Of a stretch of 64,000 nucleotides of DNA, positions 55,918 to 64,000 are shown one piece after another. This stretch comes from Leptospirales bacterium (GTDB lineage Bacteria > Spirochaetota > Leptospiria > Leptospirales > Leptonemataceae), in the NCBI GenBank assembly GCA_016788865.1, contig JAEUSB010000049.1, forward strand, positions 1 to 64,000, read 5' to 3'. Below the pieces are notes generated by a model. It was not told where the DNA came from and searched no databases. It was given only the letters and a program-made list of their open reading frames with translations. Made by a program: the position numbers and the translations under genes. Positions within the stretch are counted from its first letter, which is position 1, and each line of letters starts with the position of its first letter.

Positions 55918-56733
55918 ATGTCAGGTCACAGGCCCGGCCTCACCGCTTGTCTCATTGTCCTGAACGAAGAGGAGCGCCTGCCGCGTTGTCTGGCTGCTCT
56001 GGCATTTGCTGACGAGATCGTAATTGTAGACGGCGGCTCAAAAGACAGGACACTGCAAATAAGTCGCAAGCTCGTGCCCTCGCAGAAGCTCAAGTTGTTC
56101 AAACGGCCTTTTGACGATTTCGTTCAGCAGAAGAATTTTGCGATCTCAAAGGCCAGGCATGAATGGATTCTTGTTGTGGATGCAGACGAAGTCGTAACCG
56201 ACGGCTTGCGCATCGAAATAACCCAGTCGCTTCATTCTGCGGAGGGAGACGCGGGCTACAGGGTGCCGAGGATGACCTTTTATCTGGGTAAATGGATCAG
56301 GCACTGTGGATGGTACCCTGACTACAACGTTAGACTCTTTAGAAATGGCCTGGCACGATTTGAAGGCGGGACTGTGCATGAGCGTGCTTCGGTCCAGGGA
56401 TCTGTCGGAACACTCAAGGCTCATCTTGAACATTACTCCTATAGAAACATTAGCGACCATCTGATTCGCATTGATCTCTATTCTACTCTAATCGCCGAAG
56501 ATAAATTCAAGCGAGGAAACTGGTCGTCTCCATTTCTTGCACTATACAAAAGTGTTAGCAAATTCTTGCTGATCTACATTTGGAAACGTGGATTTCTCGA
56601 TGGTCGCGCCGGATTTGTTGTGGCCATTCTGGGTGCTTACTATAACTTTCTCAAGTATATCAAACTCTGGGAAATTCTGAAAGGGTTTCGCAAACCCGGA
56701 GAGCGGGTGCGGATTCCCAGAGCAACCGACTAG
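55918..56733 (+). CDS. Glycosyltransferase family 2 (WaaE/KdtX-like)
   Basis: 271 residues with the GT-A fold: ACLIVLNEEERLPRCLAAL, IVIVDGGSKDRTLQI, and LVVDADEVVTDGLR with the D-x-D metal motif. The C-terminal half has GTVHERASVQG and HYSYRNISDHLIRID, as in WaaE-type lipopolysaccharide core glucosyltransferases. Likely acts on LPS core or O-antigen at the inner membrane. It is separated from the MrfB-like gene by two bases. Confidence 0.9.
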   Translation: MSGHRPGLTACLIVLNEEERLPRCLAALAFADEIVIVDGGSKDRTLQISRKLVPSQKLKLFKRPFDDFVQQKNFAISKARHEWILVVDADEVVTDGLRIEITQSLHSAEGDAGYRVPRMTFYLGKWIRHCGWYPDYNVRLFRNGLARFEGGTVHERASVQGSVGTLKAHLEHYSYRNISDHLIRIDLYSTLIAEDKFKRGNWSSPFLALYKSVSKFLLIYIWKRGFLDGRAGFVVAILGAYYNFLKYIKLWEILKGFRKPGERVRIPRATD

Positions 56734-56735
56734 CC

Positions 56736-57923
56736 ATGTCGATCAAGAAAAAGCTCGGAATTTACTCAACAGCAACACAAGAAAGCCAGGCATCGCGAAC
56801 TGCAGAGTCTCTTGGATTTGGGGATACGCAACTTAGAAGCATTGCCCCCTTCGTCTTTGAACGAATCGTTCAGACGGAAAATCCCCGGGGCGGCGGGCAG
56901 AATCTTCAGTATTACTTACCATTCCGCGTCAGCGGAATTTTGGATCTTGCGCTTGTAAAGCACGTGGACGCCATCCATCCGGAGGAACTGCTGTTCCTTG
57001 ATACCGAGACTACGGGTTTGTCCCGTGGAACCGGGACTTTCCCTTTTCTCGTTGGCCTTGCCTGCTTGCGTGGAAAGACTCTAATTACGCGTCAGTTGTT
57101 GCTAACCTCTCCGGCCGGTGAGACTGCGTTTCTTGAGGCCATTCAGCAGGAAATCCGGAGGCATTCGTTCCTCGTTACATACAACGGCAAATCGTTCGAT
57201 ATCCCTTTACTGGCAACTCGGTTGATTCTGCAGCGGGATCGACTGGCCGCCCCTGTGTATCATTTCGATTTATTGCACATCCTGCGTCGACTCTTCCCTC
57301 ATCGCCGTCTGGCGAGCTACAGGCAGGGAGATCTCGAAAGAGAGCTTTTGAATGTAACGCGTGAGGGAGACCTTTCTGGCGCGCAGATTCCCCAGATCTA
57401 TTTTGACTATGTAAAGTATGGAACAGACACGGGGATGGAACGCATAATTGAACACAATCACCTGGATTTACTGGGCATGGTCTTCCTTTTTCTGGAAGCC
57501 GTTCGCGTGTACACGGAAAAGGATACTTCACGCTCCACTTTACGATCCGGGATAGCACGCCTTCTTGCCCGGAATCATCGCTACGCCGAGGCGCTCGACC
57601 TTGCTTCCGAAATTTCGCAAATCAAGAATGATCTAAGCAGAGAAAAAAACTTTTTGTACCGTGACGCTTTGTTCCGCGCATGGCTGGAACGCAAGAATGG
57701 CGAATACACCAAGGCCGCCACATCTTTCCTGGAGATTTCTGAGCGCTGTGAATGTCCGTACTCTCGCCTGGCGCTAGTAAGGATTCTAGTGCACAAACTA
57801 AAGAAGCCAGACGAGGCATTGGTACACACCAGAATCTTGATGCGCCTGACCAGGAGTGATGAGGAAAGAGAAGAACTGGCGAAACGCGAGCAACGACTCA
57901 TAAAGAAGTCCCGCTCACTTTGA
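56736..57923 (+). CDS. MrfB/YprB-like exonuclease with RNase H fold
   Basis: 395 residues. LLFLDTETTGLSRGTGTFPFLVGL supplies the first Asp and Glu of a DEDD exonuclease, VTYNGKSFDIPLL the second Asp, and IEHNHLDLLGM the last. The C-terminal 130 residues form TPR-like helical hairpins (GIARLLARNHRYAEALDLAS, GEYTKAATSFLEI), as in Bacillus subtilis MrfB (YprB), which works with the helicase MrfA in excision of mitomycin-type lesions. Its partner is encoded 2.1 kb away at 60029. Confidence 0.85.
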   Translation: MSIKKKLGIYSTATQESQASRTAESLGFGDTQLRSIAPFVFERIVQTENPRGGGQNLQYYLPFRVSGILDLALVKHVDAIHPEELLFLDTETTGLSRGTGTFPFLVGLACLRGKTLITRQLLLTSPAGETAFLEAIQQEIRRHSFLVTYNGKSFDIPLLATRLILQRDRLAAPVYHFDLLHILRRLFPHRRLASYRQGDLERELLNVTREGDLSGAQIPQIYFDYVKYGTDTGMERIIEHNHLDLLGMVFLFLEAVRVYTEKDTSRSTLRSGIARLLARNHRYAEALDLASEISQIKNDLSREKNFLYRDALFRAWLERKNGEYTKAATSFLEISERCECPYSRLALVRILVHKLKKPDEALVHTRILMRLTRSDEEREELAKREQRLIKKSRSL

Positions 57924-57926
57924 AAA

Positions 57927-59150
57927 TCAAGTCGGTTGGTCTGCATTAACAATGCTAAATTCGGGCACGATTCTACAGTAACCCGAGAACCGATAAGCCG
58001 GATCAGGATCCACCTGGATCGAGAATGCATGATTGATCCAATCGTAGCAAGAACCAGTGTGAATTTCAAACTGATGCAGTGCAGCACTGAAGTTGTAAGC
58101 GCCTGGGCCAAAGTTTAGCGGAAATTCGTACGTTGCTCGCTTTATCTGGCCCGCTTTAAAATTGCCAGAATCCAACCTGAGGAGGGCAGAATTGATTCCG
58201 AACATATCCTGCCCTGTTCTGTCGCGAAATGAAATTCCAATCGTTGGATTCTCAACATCCTTGATGGCCGTTATCTCTAACTGAACCCGAACTGTCTCTC
58301 CTGACCGAAACTGCAACATTGAGTTTCCGTCTCCATTCTCTATCCACACTTTAGTAAATTGGATTTCGCCAGTTCCACTGCGCTCTGAGAAAGACACCTG
58401 GGGAGCAGCCGTTTCTCCCGGCAGACCAATCATTCCGGTGTAGATATCGTACACCTGCATTGGCTTGCCCGTGGCAGCGATCCGACCCCGGTCCAGAAGT
58501 ATTGCGTGATCGCATAACGTGCGAACAATTGAAGCGTCGTGGCTTACAAACAGAAGGCTGATGCCGGAATCCTTAAGCTCCTGCATTCGCCTTATGCATT
58601 TTATTTGAAAGGATGCATCACCCACGCTCAATGCTTCATCAACAATCAACACTTCTGGTTGCGAATGGACTTCCGCGGCAAAAGCCAGGCGAACGAACAT
58701 TCCGCTGGAGTAGGTCTTGACGGGTTGCTCTGCATATTGTCCAATGCCCGCGAAATCCAGGATTGACTCCAACCGCAGTTTCGTCTCCGAACGATTGATC
58801 CCTCGGAGTAGCCCGTGGAGAAATACGTTCTCAATTCCCGTCAGTTCCGGATGGAACCCCGCACCCAGTTCAAGAAGTGAAGCCATTCGCCCGTGAACCT
58901 GAACAGTCCCGGAAGTAGCGGTCGTGACACCGCAAACGATCTTGAGCAGCGTTGACTTCCCGCTGCCGTTTCTACCTACAATGGCGACACTCTGACCGGC
59001 CTTGACGTTCAGGTCGATATCGCGCAGCGCATAAAAGTCTTCATGATAGGACTTGCGCCGGGGATGCAGCAACTCTTTGACTCGATCCAGCTTGCTCGTG
59101 TAGAGCGGGTAGATCTTTGAGATGCCTGTGCATTCTACGACAGTCTTCAT
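57927..59150 (-). CDS. wzt: O-antigen ABC transporter ATPase with Wzt C-terminal domain
   Basis: 407 residues. ABC ATPase (1-235): GRNGSGKSTLLKIV Walker A, YSSGMFVRLAFA signature, LIVDEALSVGD Walker B. Residues about 265-400 form the Wzt-type carbohydrate-binding domain (KVWIENGDGNSMLQFRSGETVRVQLEI, GISFRDRTGQDMFGINS, FPLNFGPGAYNFSAAL) that recognises the finished polysaccharide's non-reducing end. Exports lipid-linked O-antigen. Partner permease overlaps by four bases. Confidence 0.94.
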   Translation of the reverse strand: MKTVVECTGISKIYPLYTSKLDRVKELLHPRRKSYHEDFYALRDIDLNVKAGQSVAIVGRNGSGKSTLLKIVCGVTTATSGTVQVHGRMASLLELGAGFHPELTGIENVFLHGLLRGINRSETKLRLESILDFAGIGQYAEQPVKTYSSGMFVRLAFAAEVHSQPEVLIVDEALSVGDASFQIKCIRRMQELKDSGISLLFVSHDASIVRTLCDHAILLDRGRIAATGKPMQVYDIYTGMIGLPGETAAPQVSFSERSGTGEIQFTKVWIENGDGNSMLQFRSGETVRVQLEITAIKDVENPTIGISFRDRTGQDMFGINSALLRLDSGNFKAGQIKRATYEFPLNFGPGAYNFSAALHQFEIHTGSCYDWINHAFSIQVDPDPAYRFSGYCRIVPEFSIVNADQPT

Positions 59151-59929
59151 ATGTGATCGGCAAAAATTGGTCGCAACTTTCTAAACACAAATCCACCAGC
59201 TAGGAGGAACCCCAGAGTCAATCCCCAGAAGAAGAAGGTCTCGATCGGGTTCTGCCAGAAGGCCTGTCCCTCTACAACGGTCGAGCGATAGCCAGAGACA
59301 ATGTAGTACAAAGGATTGAGAAACAGCAGGTCCTGAACGGATTGTGGTAGCAGTTGAGGTCTCCAGAAAATGGGAGTGCCCAGGAACGCCAGTTGAAGAA
59401 TCACCTCAACAGCGCCTGCAAAATCCTTTACGAAGACTGTGATCGCAGCCGTACCACGCGTGATCGCCAGACACAGTACTGCACCCGCAAACCAGTAGTA
59501 TATCATCTGGATCAGCAAAAAGGAACTTGTCGCCTGAAAAAGCGCGATGAGGACCAGAGCCAGAGCAAAAGGCAAATGCAGCAAAGAAGCGGAAATAATT
59601 TTCACAAACGGAAGGAACTCAACTCGAAATGCAAGTTTCCGGACGAGGAATGAATGGTTCACAATGGCGAGAGTACCTCCGCGCAAAGAGTTTGCGAGGA
59701 ACTGCCAGGGAAACAATCCGGCAGTCAGCCAGAGAAAATATCCCTGGGAATCTCCCCCTCCGCGAAGTCCATGTGAGAAGACAAACCAGAGGATGACGGC
59801 CGTCAGTATGGGGTTAGCGAACGCCCAGAGTATACCGAACCACGTGCCCAGATACTCGTGCTTGAAATCGTACAATGCCAGTTCCCAGAGGACAATCCTG
59901 TTCCGCCAGAGGTCTAAAAGCAGCCGCAC
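59147..59929 (-). CDS. wzm: O-antigen ABC transporter permease Wzm
   Basis: 260 residues, ABC-2 type permease with six membrane helices. The N-terminal amphipathic segment (WELALYDFKHEYLGTWFGILWAF) and the final FLNPLYYIVSGYRSTVVEG-FVFRKL pattern are typical of polysaccharide exporters. Forms the channel for Wzt. The ATGA overlap shows coupled translation. The pair separates the mrfB-like and mrfA-like genes and runs opposite to them. Confidence 0.93.
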   Translation of the reverse strand: MRLLLDLWRNRIVLWELALYDFKHEYLGTWFGILWAFANPILTAVILWFVFSHGLRGGGDSQGYFLWLTAGLFPWQFLANSLRGGTLAIVNHSFLVRKLAFRVEFLPFVKIISASLLHLPFALALVLIALFQATSSFLLIQMIYYWFAGAVLCLAITRGTAAITVFVKDFAGAVEVILQLAFLGTPIFWRPQLLPQSVQDLLFLNPLYYIVSGYRSTVVEGQAFWQNPIETFFFWGLTLGFLLAGGFVFRKLRPIFADHI

Positions 59930-60028
59930 GAAGTGACCTTTTTTGGTTTGGCAACGCGGTCAATCACTGCTGAAGACGTTGCATCTTGATTGCCATTTCC
60001 CCGGACAATTGAATTATGTCACGCTGCC

Positions 60029-62290
60029 ATGAATTTGCCACAGTTCGTAGATTTCATAAAGCAGGACCTGCAGTTTGGTCAAAATCTGACAGGGACGTTT
60101 ACTGTTCCTGAGGCCGAGGCCCGTTACGCTCCCATTCCTGACCGGCTTGATCCGCGGCTCATGAAGGGCCTGGCAGCAAAGGGTCTGGATCGACTGTATA
60201 CGCATCAAGCAGCCGCCATTTCTTCAGCGCTCAACGGAAACAACACTCTGGTGGTGACGCCAACAGCTTCGGGCAAATCGCTCACCTATATGCTTCCAAT
60301 TTTTCAGAAGAAGCTCACCTCACCTCAAAGTCGGGCTTTGCTCCTGTTTCCCACAAAGGCGCTGTCTCAGGATCAGCAGGCAGCTATCAATGAATTCAAC
60401 GCTTCCTGTGAGACAGATTTCAAGATATTTACTTTCGATGGCGATACCTCACCGGAAGCGCGGCGACGAATCATGGAAGCAGGCGATTTCGTAGTTACAA
60501 ATCCGGATATGCTGCACGCCGGAATTCTCCCCCATCACACACTGTGGATAAAACTTTTTGAGAATCTTGATTTCATAGTAATAGATGAGTTGCATATCTA
60601 TCGCGGTGTTTTCGGCAGCCATGTCGCGAATCTGCTCAGGAGACTGCTACGCATTGCTGCGTTCTACGGAAAGCATCCTCAGATACTGGCTGCTTCCGCA
60701 ACAATCGGCAATCCCAAAGAGCATGCAGAGCGACTAACGGGCCAGGGATTCACAGTCGTTGACGAAAATGGGGCACCGCGCGGAGCCAGGCACATACTGT
60801 TCTACAATCCGCCAGTTGTAAATCAGCAACTTGGGATTCGAGCATCAGCGCTCAAGGAGACGGCGTCCCTTGGCGCGTACCTGCTGAAGAATCGAATTCG
60901 TGTGATCTTCTTTTGTCGTAGTCGTTTGCGTGTTGAGCTGCTCTACACTTACCTGGTTGAGCGATGTCCGGAGCTGAAATCAAAGATCCGCGCCTATCGC
61001 GGCGGTTATCTTCCCAATGAGCGGAGAAAGATTGAACGGGAGCTGCGGGAAGGGAGTGTTCTTGCAGTCGTAAGCACCAACGCTCTTGAACTCGGAGTAG
61101 ACATTGGGATGCTCGACGTGGCTGTCTGTATGGGATATCCGGGCAGCATCAGCTCGCTCATGCAGCAGTTTGGGAGAGCCGGGCGCCGGAGTCAGGAATC
61201 GCTTTCAATTCTAGTGGCAACCTCAGATGGAACGGATCAGTATCTGATTCAGCATCCAGCGGATTTTCTTACGCGCAATCCTGAGCAGGCGATGGTGAAC
61301 CCGGACAATTTGTTGATTGTTGCCGATCATATCAAGTGCGCCACTTTTGAGTTGCCCTTCAAGAAGACAGAAGCGTTTGGAAACTATTCCGCCACGCTTG
61401 AAGTGTTGGAGCATCTTGCTGAGAATCATGTAATCCATGGATCGGGTGAATCCTTTCACTGGATGAGCGACGTTTATCCGGCCAACACAATCAGTCTACG
61501 GTCAGGTCCCAGGGAGAACTTTGCAATCATAGATGTCACGGAGAAGGGTCGAGAGGAAGTAATCGGGGAGGTGGATTATTATTCCGCACCCACAATGATC
61601 CATCAGCATGCCATTTACATTCACCAGGGCAAACAATACTACGTGGATGATCTGCTCTGGGATGAGCGACAGGCTCGGGTTCGTCGAATCGAAGAAGACT
61701 ATTACACGGATGCCCACGAAAAGGTGAACATTGAAGTCCTGGAGGACCAGGCCAAACGCGTTCACAATTGGTTTGAGCTATCGCGCGGAGAGCTTTCACT
61801 CAGGACTAAAGCGGTAATGTTCAAGAAGATCAAGCTCGAGACCCACGAAAATCTTGGATGGGGGGACATTCATACTCCGGAGATCGAAATGCACACCCAG
61901 GGGGCATGGATTCTGCTACCAGAGGATCATCCTATTCGATCTGGAATGCGAGAACATGACCTTGGCGCGATGCTGGCCGCTACGGCATTTGCGCTAAGTG
62001 TAGTTTCTCCGCTTTTTGTCATGTGCGATCCCAGAGATATGCGTTTTAGATCGGAAGTCAGGTCTGCTGTATTTCACAAACCTGTCATCTATATGTACGA
62101 TTCCTTTCCGGGGGGTATGGAGTTGAGCTACAGGGTGATTGAAAATCTTCCCGGCCTGGCCATGTCCGCGCGCGATCTCGTGGAAGGTTGCGGTTGTGAG
62201 AATGGATGTCCTTCGTGCATTGGGCTTCCGGACGACGAGTCGGCTGTGAAGGCGAATGCAATCAAAATGCTGGAAGCGCTGATGGGTTAA
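60029..62290 (+). CDS. MrfA/YprA-like DEAD/DEAH-box helicase with Zn-binding C-terminus
   Basis: 753 residues, almost the length of B. subtilis MrfA. Walker A TPTASGKSLTYMLP, Walker B IVIDELHIYRG, LAASATIGNP, motif VI QFGRAGRRS. The C-terminal DUF1998-type domain ends with GCGCENGCPSCIG, four cysteines (C-x-C-x3-C-x2-C) that are required in MrfA. A TTG 39 bases upstream is a less likely start. Works with the MrfB exonuclease in a UvrABC-independent excision pathway; only inferred here. Confidence 0.88.
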   Translation: MNLPQFVDFIKQDLQFGQNLTGTFTVPEAEARYAPIPDRLDPRLMKGLAAKGLDRLYTHQAAAISSALNGNNTLVVTPTASGKSLTYMLPIFQKKLTSPQSRALLLFPTKALSQDQQAAINEFNASCETDFKIFTFDGDTSPEARRRIMEAGDFVVTNPDMLHAGILPHHTLWIKLFENLDFIVIDELHIYRGVFGSHVANLLRRLLRIAAFYGKHPQILAASATIGNPKEHAERLTGQGFTVVDENGAPRGARHILFYNPPVVNQQLGIRASALKETASLGAYLLKNRIRVIFFCRSRLRVELLYTYLVERCPELKSKIRAYRGGYLPNERRKIERELREGSVLAVVSTNALELGVDIGMLDVAVCMGYPGSISSLMQQFGRAGRRSQESLSILVATSDGTDQYLIQHPADFLTRNPEQAMVNPDNLLIVADHIKCATFELPFKKTEAFGNYSATLEVLEHLAENHVIHGSGESFHWMSDVYPANTISLRSGPRENFAIIDVTEKGREEVIGEVDYYSAPTMIHQHAIYIHQGKQYYVDDLLWDERQARVRRIEEDYYTDAHEKVNIEVLEDQAKRVHNWFELSRGELSLRTKAVMFKKIKLETHENLGWGDIHTPEIEMHTQGAWILLPEDHPIRSGMREHDLGAMLAATAFALSVVSPLFVMCDPRDMRFRSEVRSAVFHKPVIYMYDSFPGGMELSYRVIENLPGLAMSARDLVEGCGCENGCPSCIGLPDDESAVKANAIKMLEALMG

Positions 62291-62355
62291 CGTTAAAATT
62301 CATAAAGAAAAGCAAATAAAGATTGTGCGCCTTTCTGGCCGTGACATCTTCCGGC

Positions 62356-62868
62356 ATGGCAAAAAAAGCAAAGAAATCATCTGCAAAGAAATCTATCAGG
62401 AAGTCTGTAAAGAAAGCGGCCAAGAAACCTTCTCGGGCCCTCGCGAAAAAGACCCCTAAGAAATCCGTATCCAGTAAACCAGCTGTTCCAGCACCGCGTC
62501 GGGGGGATCTGGCCTGGACCGAATTGAACACATCAAATCCAGGTCAAGCATTGAGTTTCTATAAGAAACTATTTGGTTGGAGTGACAAATCCATGCCAAT
62601 GGGCCCGGATATGACATACATCATGCTGGCACAAGCCGGGAAGCAATTTGGTGGTATTGCCCCCACGCAAGATCCCTCCGCTCCATCGCAGTGGCTAACC
62701 TATTTCTGGGCGGATAACGTCGATAAATCGACTGATTCGGCGCAACAGTTGGGCGCAACAGTTGTGGTCCCACCTATGGACTTGCCGGGAACCGGTCGCA
62801 TGTCTGTGCTTCGGGATCCTACAGGCGCTTCGTTTGCGCTGTTTCACTCAGACGGACCATTGCCTTAA
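62356..62868 (+). CDS. VOC (glyoxalase-fold) protein with lysine-rich N-terminal tail
   Basis: 170 residues from ATG 62356. Residues 1-50 hold 16 Lys and 4 Arg among Ala, Ser and Pro, in a KKxxKK pattern like histone H1/AlgP tails. Residues 50-170 are one vicinal-oxygen-chelate module: DLAWTELNTSNPGQALSFYKKLFGW, TYIMLAQAGKQFGGIAP, LTYFWADNVDKS, LRDPTGASFALF. Single-module VOC proteins usually dimerise; the substrate is unknown. The tail suggests binding to nucleic acid or another polyanion. Its 3' end overlaps the next gene by 50 bases. Confidence 0.85.
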   Translation: MAKKAKKSSAKKSIRKSVKKAAKKPSRALAKKTPKKSVSSKPAVPAPRRGDLAWTELNTSNPGQALSFYKKLFGWSDKSMPMGPDMTYIMLAQAGKQFGGIAPTQDPSAPSQWLTYFWADNVDKSTDSAQQLGATVVVPPMDLPGTGRMSVLRDPTGASFALFHSDGPLP

Positions 62869-63379
62869 GTATGTTCGCTAGCCGCTCGTCCATCGGTGCA
62901 AGGTGGATGAGCGATCTTACCACGAATCCAAAGAATTCCTGAAAAAACTTCCGGTTTACAACAAGGGGAGAGCTGATGTCTCCGTACCCCAGAATATAGC
63001 TGTCCGCGCTGCACTGGATTCCAAAGCTCTGCAAACTCCATTCAGTAGTTTCATCCAGCGCGTGATCTTGATTCAATGCTTCTTCGCCTTTTAGAACCGC
63101 TTCTCCGCATTCGGCCAGCTCCGGGACCCACATTACCACGGCCAGCTTGCAAAGCCCATTGAATCGCGTTCGATCTGAATGGATCCAAATCAGACTCTGG
63201 GGCCGATCGACAGACTGGCCCGGATAAGCAAAAAAATTCGCCCCAAAAATTCGTGCCGTCTCGATTGCGGGAATCCCTTCATGGGGATTGGGTTGAGGCC
63301 TGGCTACCGCATACTTTTCTTCCGCTCGATCCAGAGCGTTCTGCTCAAAATCCGAAAGACTGTCCCACGCATCGGCCAT
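62819..63379 (-). CDS. Hypothetical soluble protein
   Basis: About 186 residues from ATG 63379, which has GAGG five bases upstream; a longer version from TTG 63496 would cover the divergent TetR promoter. No signal peptide or membrane helix; a few cysteines, two of them near LAECGEAVL and FGIQCSAD. No family recognised. Convergent overlap with the VOC gene and divergent from a TetR gene, which may control it. Confidence 0.6.
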   Translation of the reverse strand: MADAWDSLSDFEQNALDRAEEKYAVARPQPNPHEGIPAIETARIFGANFFAYPGQSVDRPQSLIWIHSDRTRFNGLCKLAVVMWVPELAECGEAVLKGEEALNQDHALDETTEWSLQSFGIQCSADSYILGYGDISSPLVVNRKFFQEFFGFVVRSLIHLAPMDERLANILKAMVRLSETAQTKRL

Positions 63380-63434
63380 GGCCTCATCGGGGTGCGGGTC
63401 CTCCCTAGAGCAAGTTAAAACAACCCGAAAAGGA

Positions 63435-63462
63435 TTGACAAGGAATGGACATGTTTTATATT
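63435..63462 (+). promoter_or_regulatory. Strong promoter of the TetR gene
   Basis: Perfect TTGACA (63435-63440), a 16-base spacer and TATATT (63457-63462). The start would be near 63469, about 70 bases before the ATG. The A/T-rich stretch after it (gaacattcgttttaaataa) is a possible autoregulatory site. Confidence 0.7.
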
Positions 63463-63537
63463 GAACATTCGTTTTAAATAAAGTTTGCCGGTTCAAGGGA
63501 TAGCCCTCGAATTTGTGAAACTGTGAAGGAGGTACAG

Positions 63538-64000
63538 ATGCCTAAGATCGTCGATCATGATGCGCTTCGCGCCGATCTGTTAGATCGGAGTTTTGACCTC
63601 TTTGCGCGCCGCGGTTTTGAGGGATTGACCATTCGCCAGATTGCAGAGGAGCTTGATGTCTCGACCGGCAGTCTGTACCACTACTTCGAATCGAAGGAAG
63701 CAATCTTTTTGCAGATGCTTGAACACGTCGGCCAGCGGGACGTTGGAATGGCTGTTGCAGCCTTACCAGCGAACGCAAATGTTCAGGAGCGAATTGGGGT
63801 ACTACTCGATTTTGTGGCCAAACGCGAGGCTCACTTCCAGAACTTGTTATTCATCGTCCTGGACTACTTCAGGCATCCAGGTGCGGAGCGCGCCGTTATG
63901 CGGCAAACAATACTCTTTTATCGCAGCGCGATCGCGAACAATTTGGGTCTTCAGGATGAAACCCGTGCCGCGACCCTGCTAAGTTTGATTATCGGGCATC
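63538..64000 (+). CDS. TetR/AcrR family regulator, truncated by the window end
   Basis: The frame from ATG 63538 stays open to the last base. The first 60 residues are a TetR helix-turn-helix: DRSFDLFARRGFEGLTIRQIAEELDVSTGSLYHYFESKEAIF. The helical ligand domain follows (HVGQRDVG onwards, then QNLLFIVLDYFRHP). GGAGG lies seven bases before the ATG and a good promoter further up. Divergent from the unknown gene at 63379. The C-terminal part is missing from this window. Confidence 0.92.
   Translation, partial: MPKIVDHDALRADLLDRSFDLFARRGFEGLTIRQIAEELDVSTGSLYHYFESKEAIFLQMLEHVGQRDVGMAVAALPANANVQERIGVLLDFVAKREAHFQNLLFIVLDYFRHPGAERAVMRQTILFYRSAIANNLGLQDETRAATLLSLIIGH

Noticed and set aside
56736-62290. 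A phage-defence island
   Set aside because: A helicase and a nuclease near each other invite this idea, but the motifs fit MrfA/MrfB repair proteins and no other defence genes, integrase or transferred composition is seen.

Overview
The window is 64 kb of ordinary-looking chromosome from a Gram-negative bacterium with roughly balanced base composition. The best guess is a spirochaete of the Leptospirales (Leptospira, Leptonema or Turneriella relatives). Support for this: lipid A synthesis (LpxC), several short-lipobox lipoproteins, an Lsa36-like surface protein, two 7TM/SpoIIE-type phosphatases, an O-antigen ABC exporter and a neutral ceramidase. This is inference from gene content, not from a marker phylogeny. 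No rRNA, CRISPR array, prophage, transposase or insertion sequence was seen.

Layout. 1-3016: three-gene operon (unknown protein, acyl-CoA dehydrogenase, omptin-like barrel). 3013-6963: GerMN-like protein, membrane protein, tRNA-Thr and tRNA-Tyr, an SPFH protein and a divergent NAD-kinase-like protein. 6990-10900: an exported protein with RarA, endonuclease III, and a SnoaL-like protein divergent from a TetR regulator. 13.2-19.5 kb: lpxC, then a promoter-driven operon of a 7TM-HAMP-PP2C-TPR phosphatase, a HAMP-only membrane protein and an N-terminally extended adenosine deaminase. 19.5-23.2 kb (minus): purN-purH between two unknown genes. 23.2-26.4 kb: a coupled hydrolase pair and an Lsa36-like protein. 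26.5-32.7 kb: tsaE, tsaB, rnr, an esterase lipoprotein and a ferredoxin/adenylate cyclase/reductase fusion. 32.8-37.6 kb: zinc exporter, bufferin-like lipoprotein, YciB-like and YhhN-like membrane proteins, ceramidase. 37.6-43.2 kb: recQ, tmRNA, a GT-C-like membrane protein, tRNA-Arg and an abundant-looking lipoprotein. 43.3-49.8 kb: DUF971, second SpoIIE phosphatase, argG, hydrolase, OmpA lipoprotein. 49.9-59.9 kb: an envelope-glycan neighbourhood (DUF4214 protein, two GT4 and one GT2 glycosyltransferases, multi-pass protein, Wzm/Wzt exporter) with SixA and a GHKL-type ATPase. The likely DNA-repair pair MrfB and MrfA brackets Wzt/Wzm. 62.3-64 kb: a VOC protein with a lysine-rich tail, an unknown protein and a truncated TetR gene.

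The items most worth following up are the single-chain [2Fe-2S] ferredoxin - class IIIb adenylate cyclase - flavin/NAD reductase protein (31102-32739), the MrfA/MrfB pair wrapped around the O-antigen exporter, the bufferin-like metal-binding lipoprotein with no maturation enzyme nearby, the histone-tail-like VOC protein, and the omptin-like barrel with an altered active site. Function calls rest on motifs read by eye; no database search was possible.
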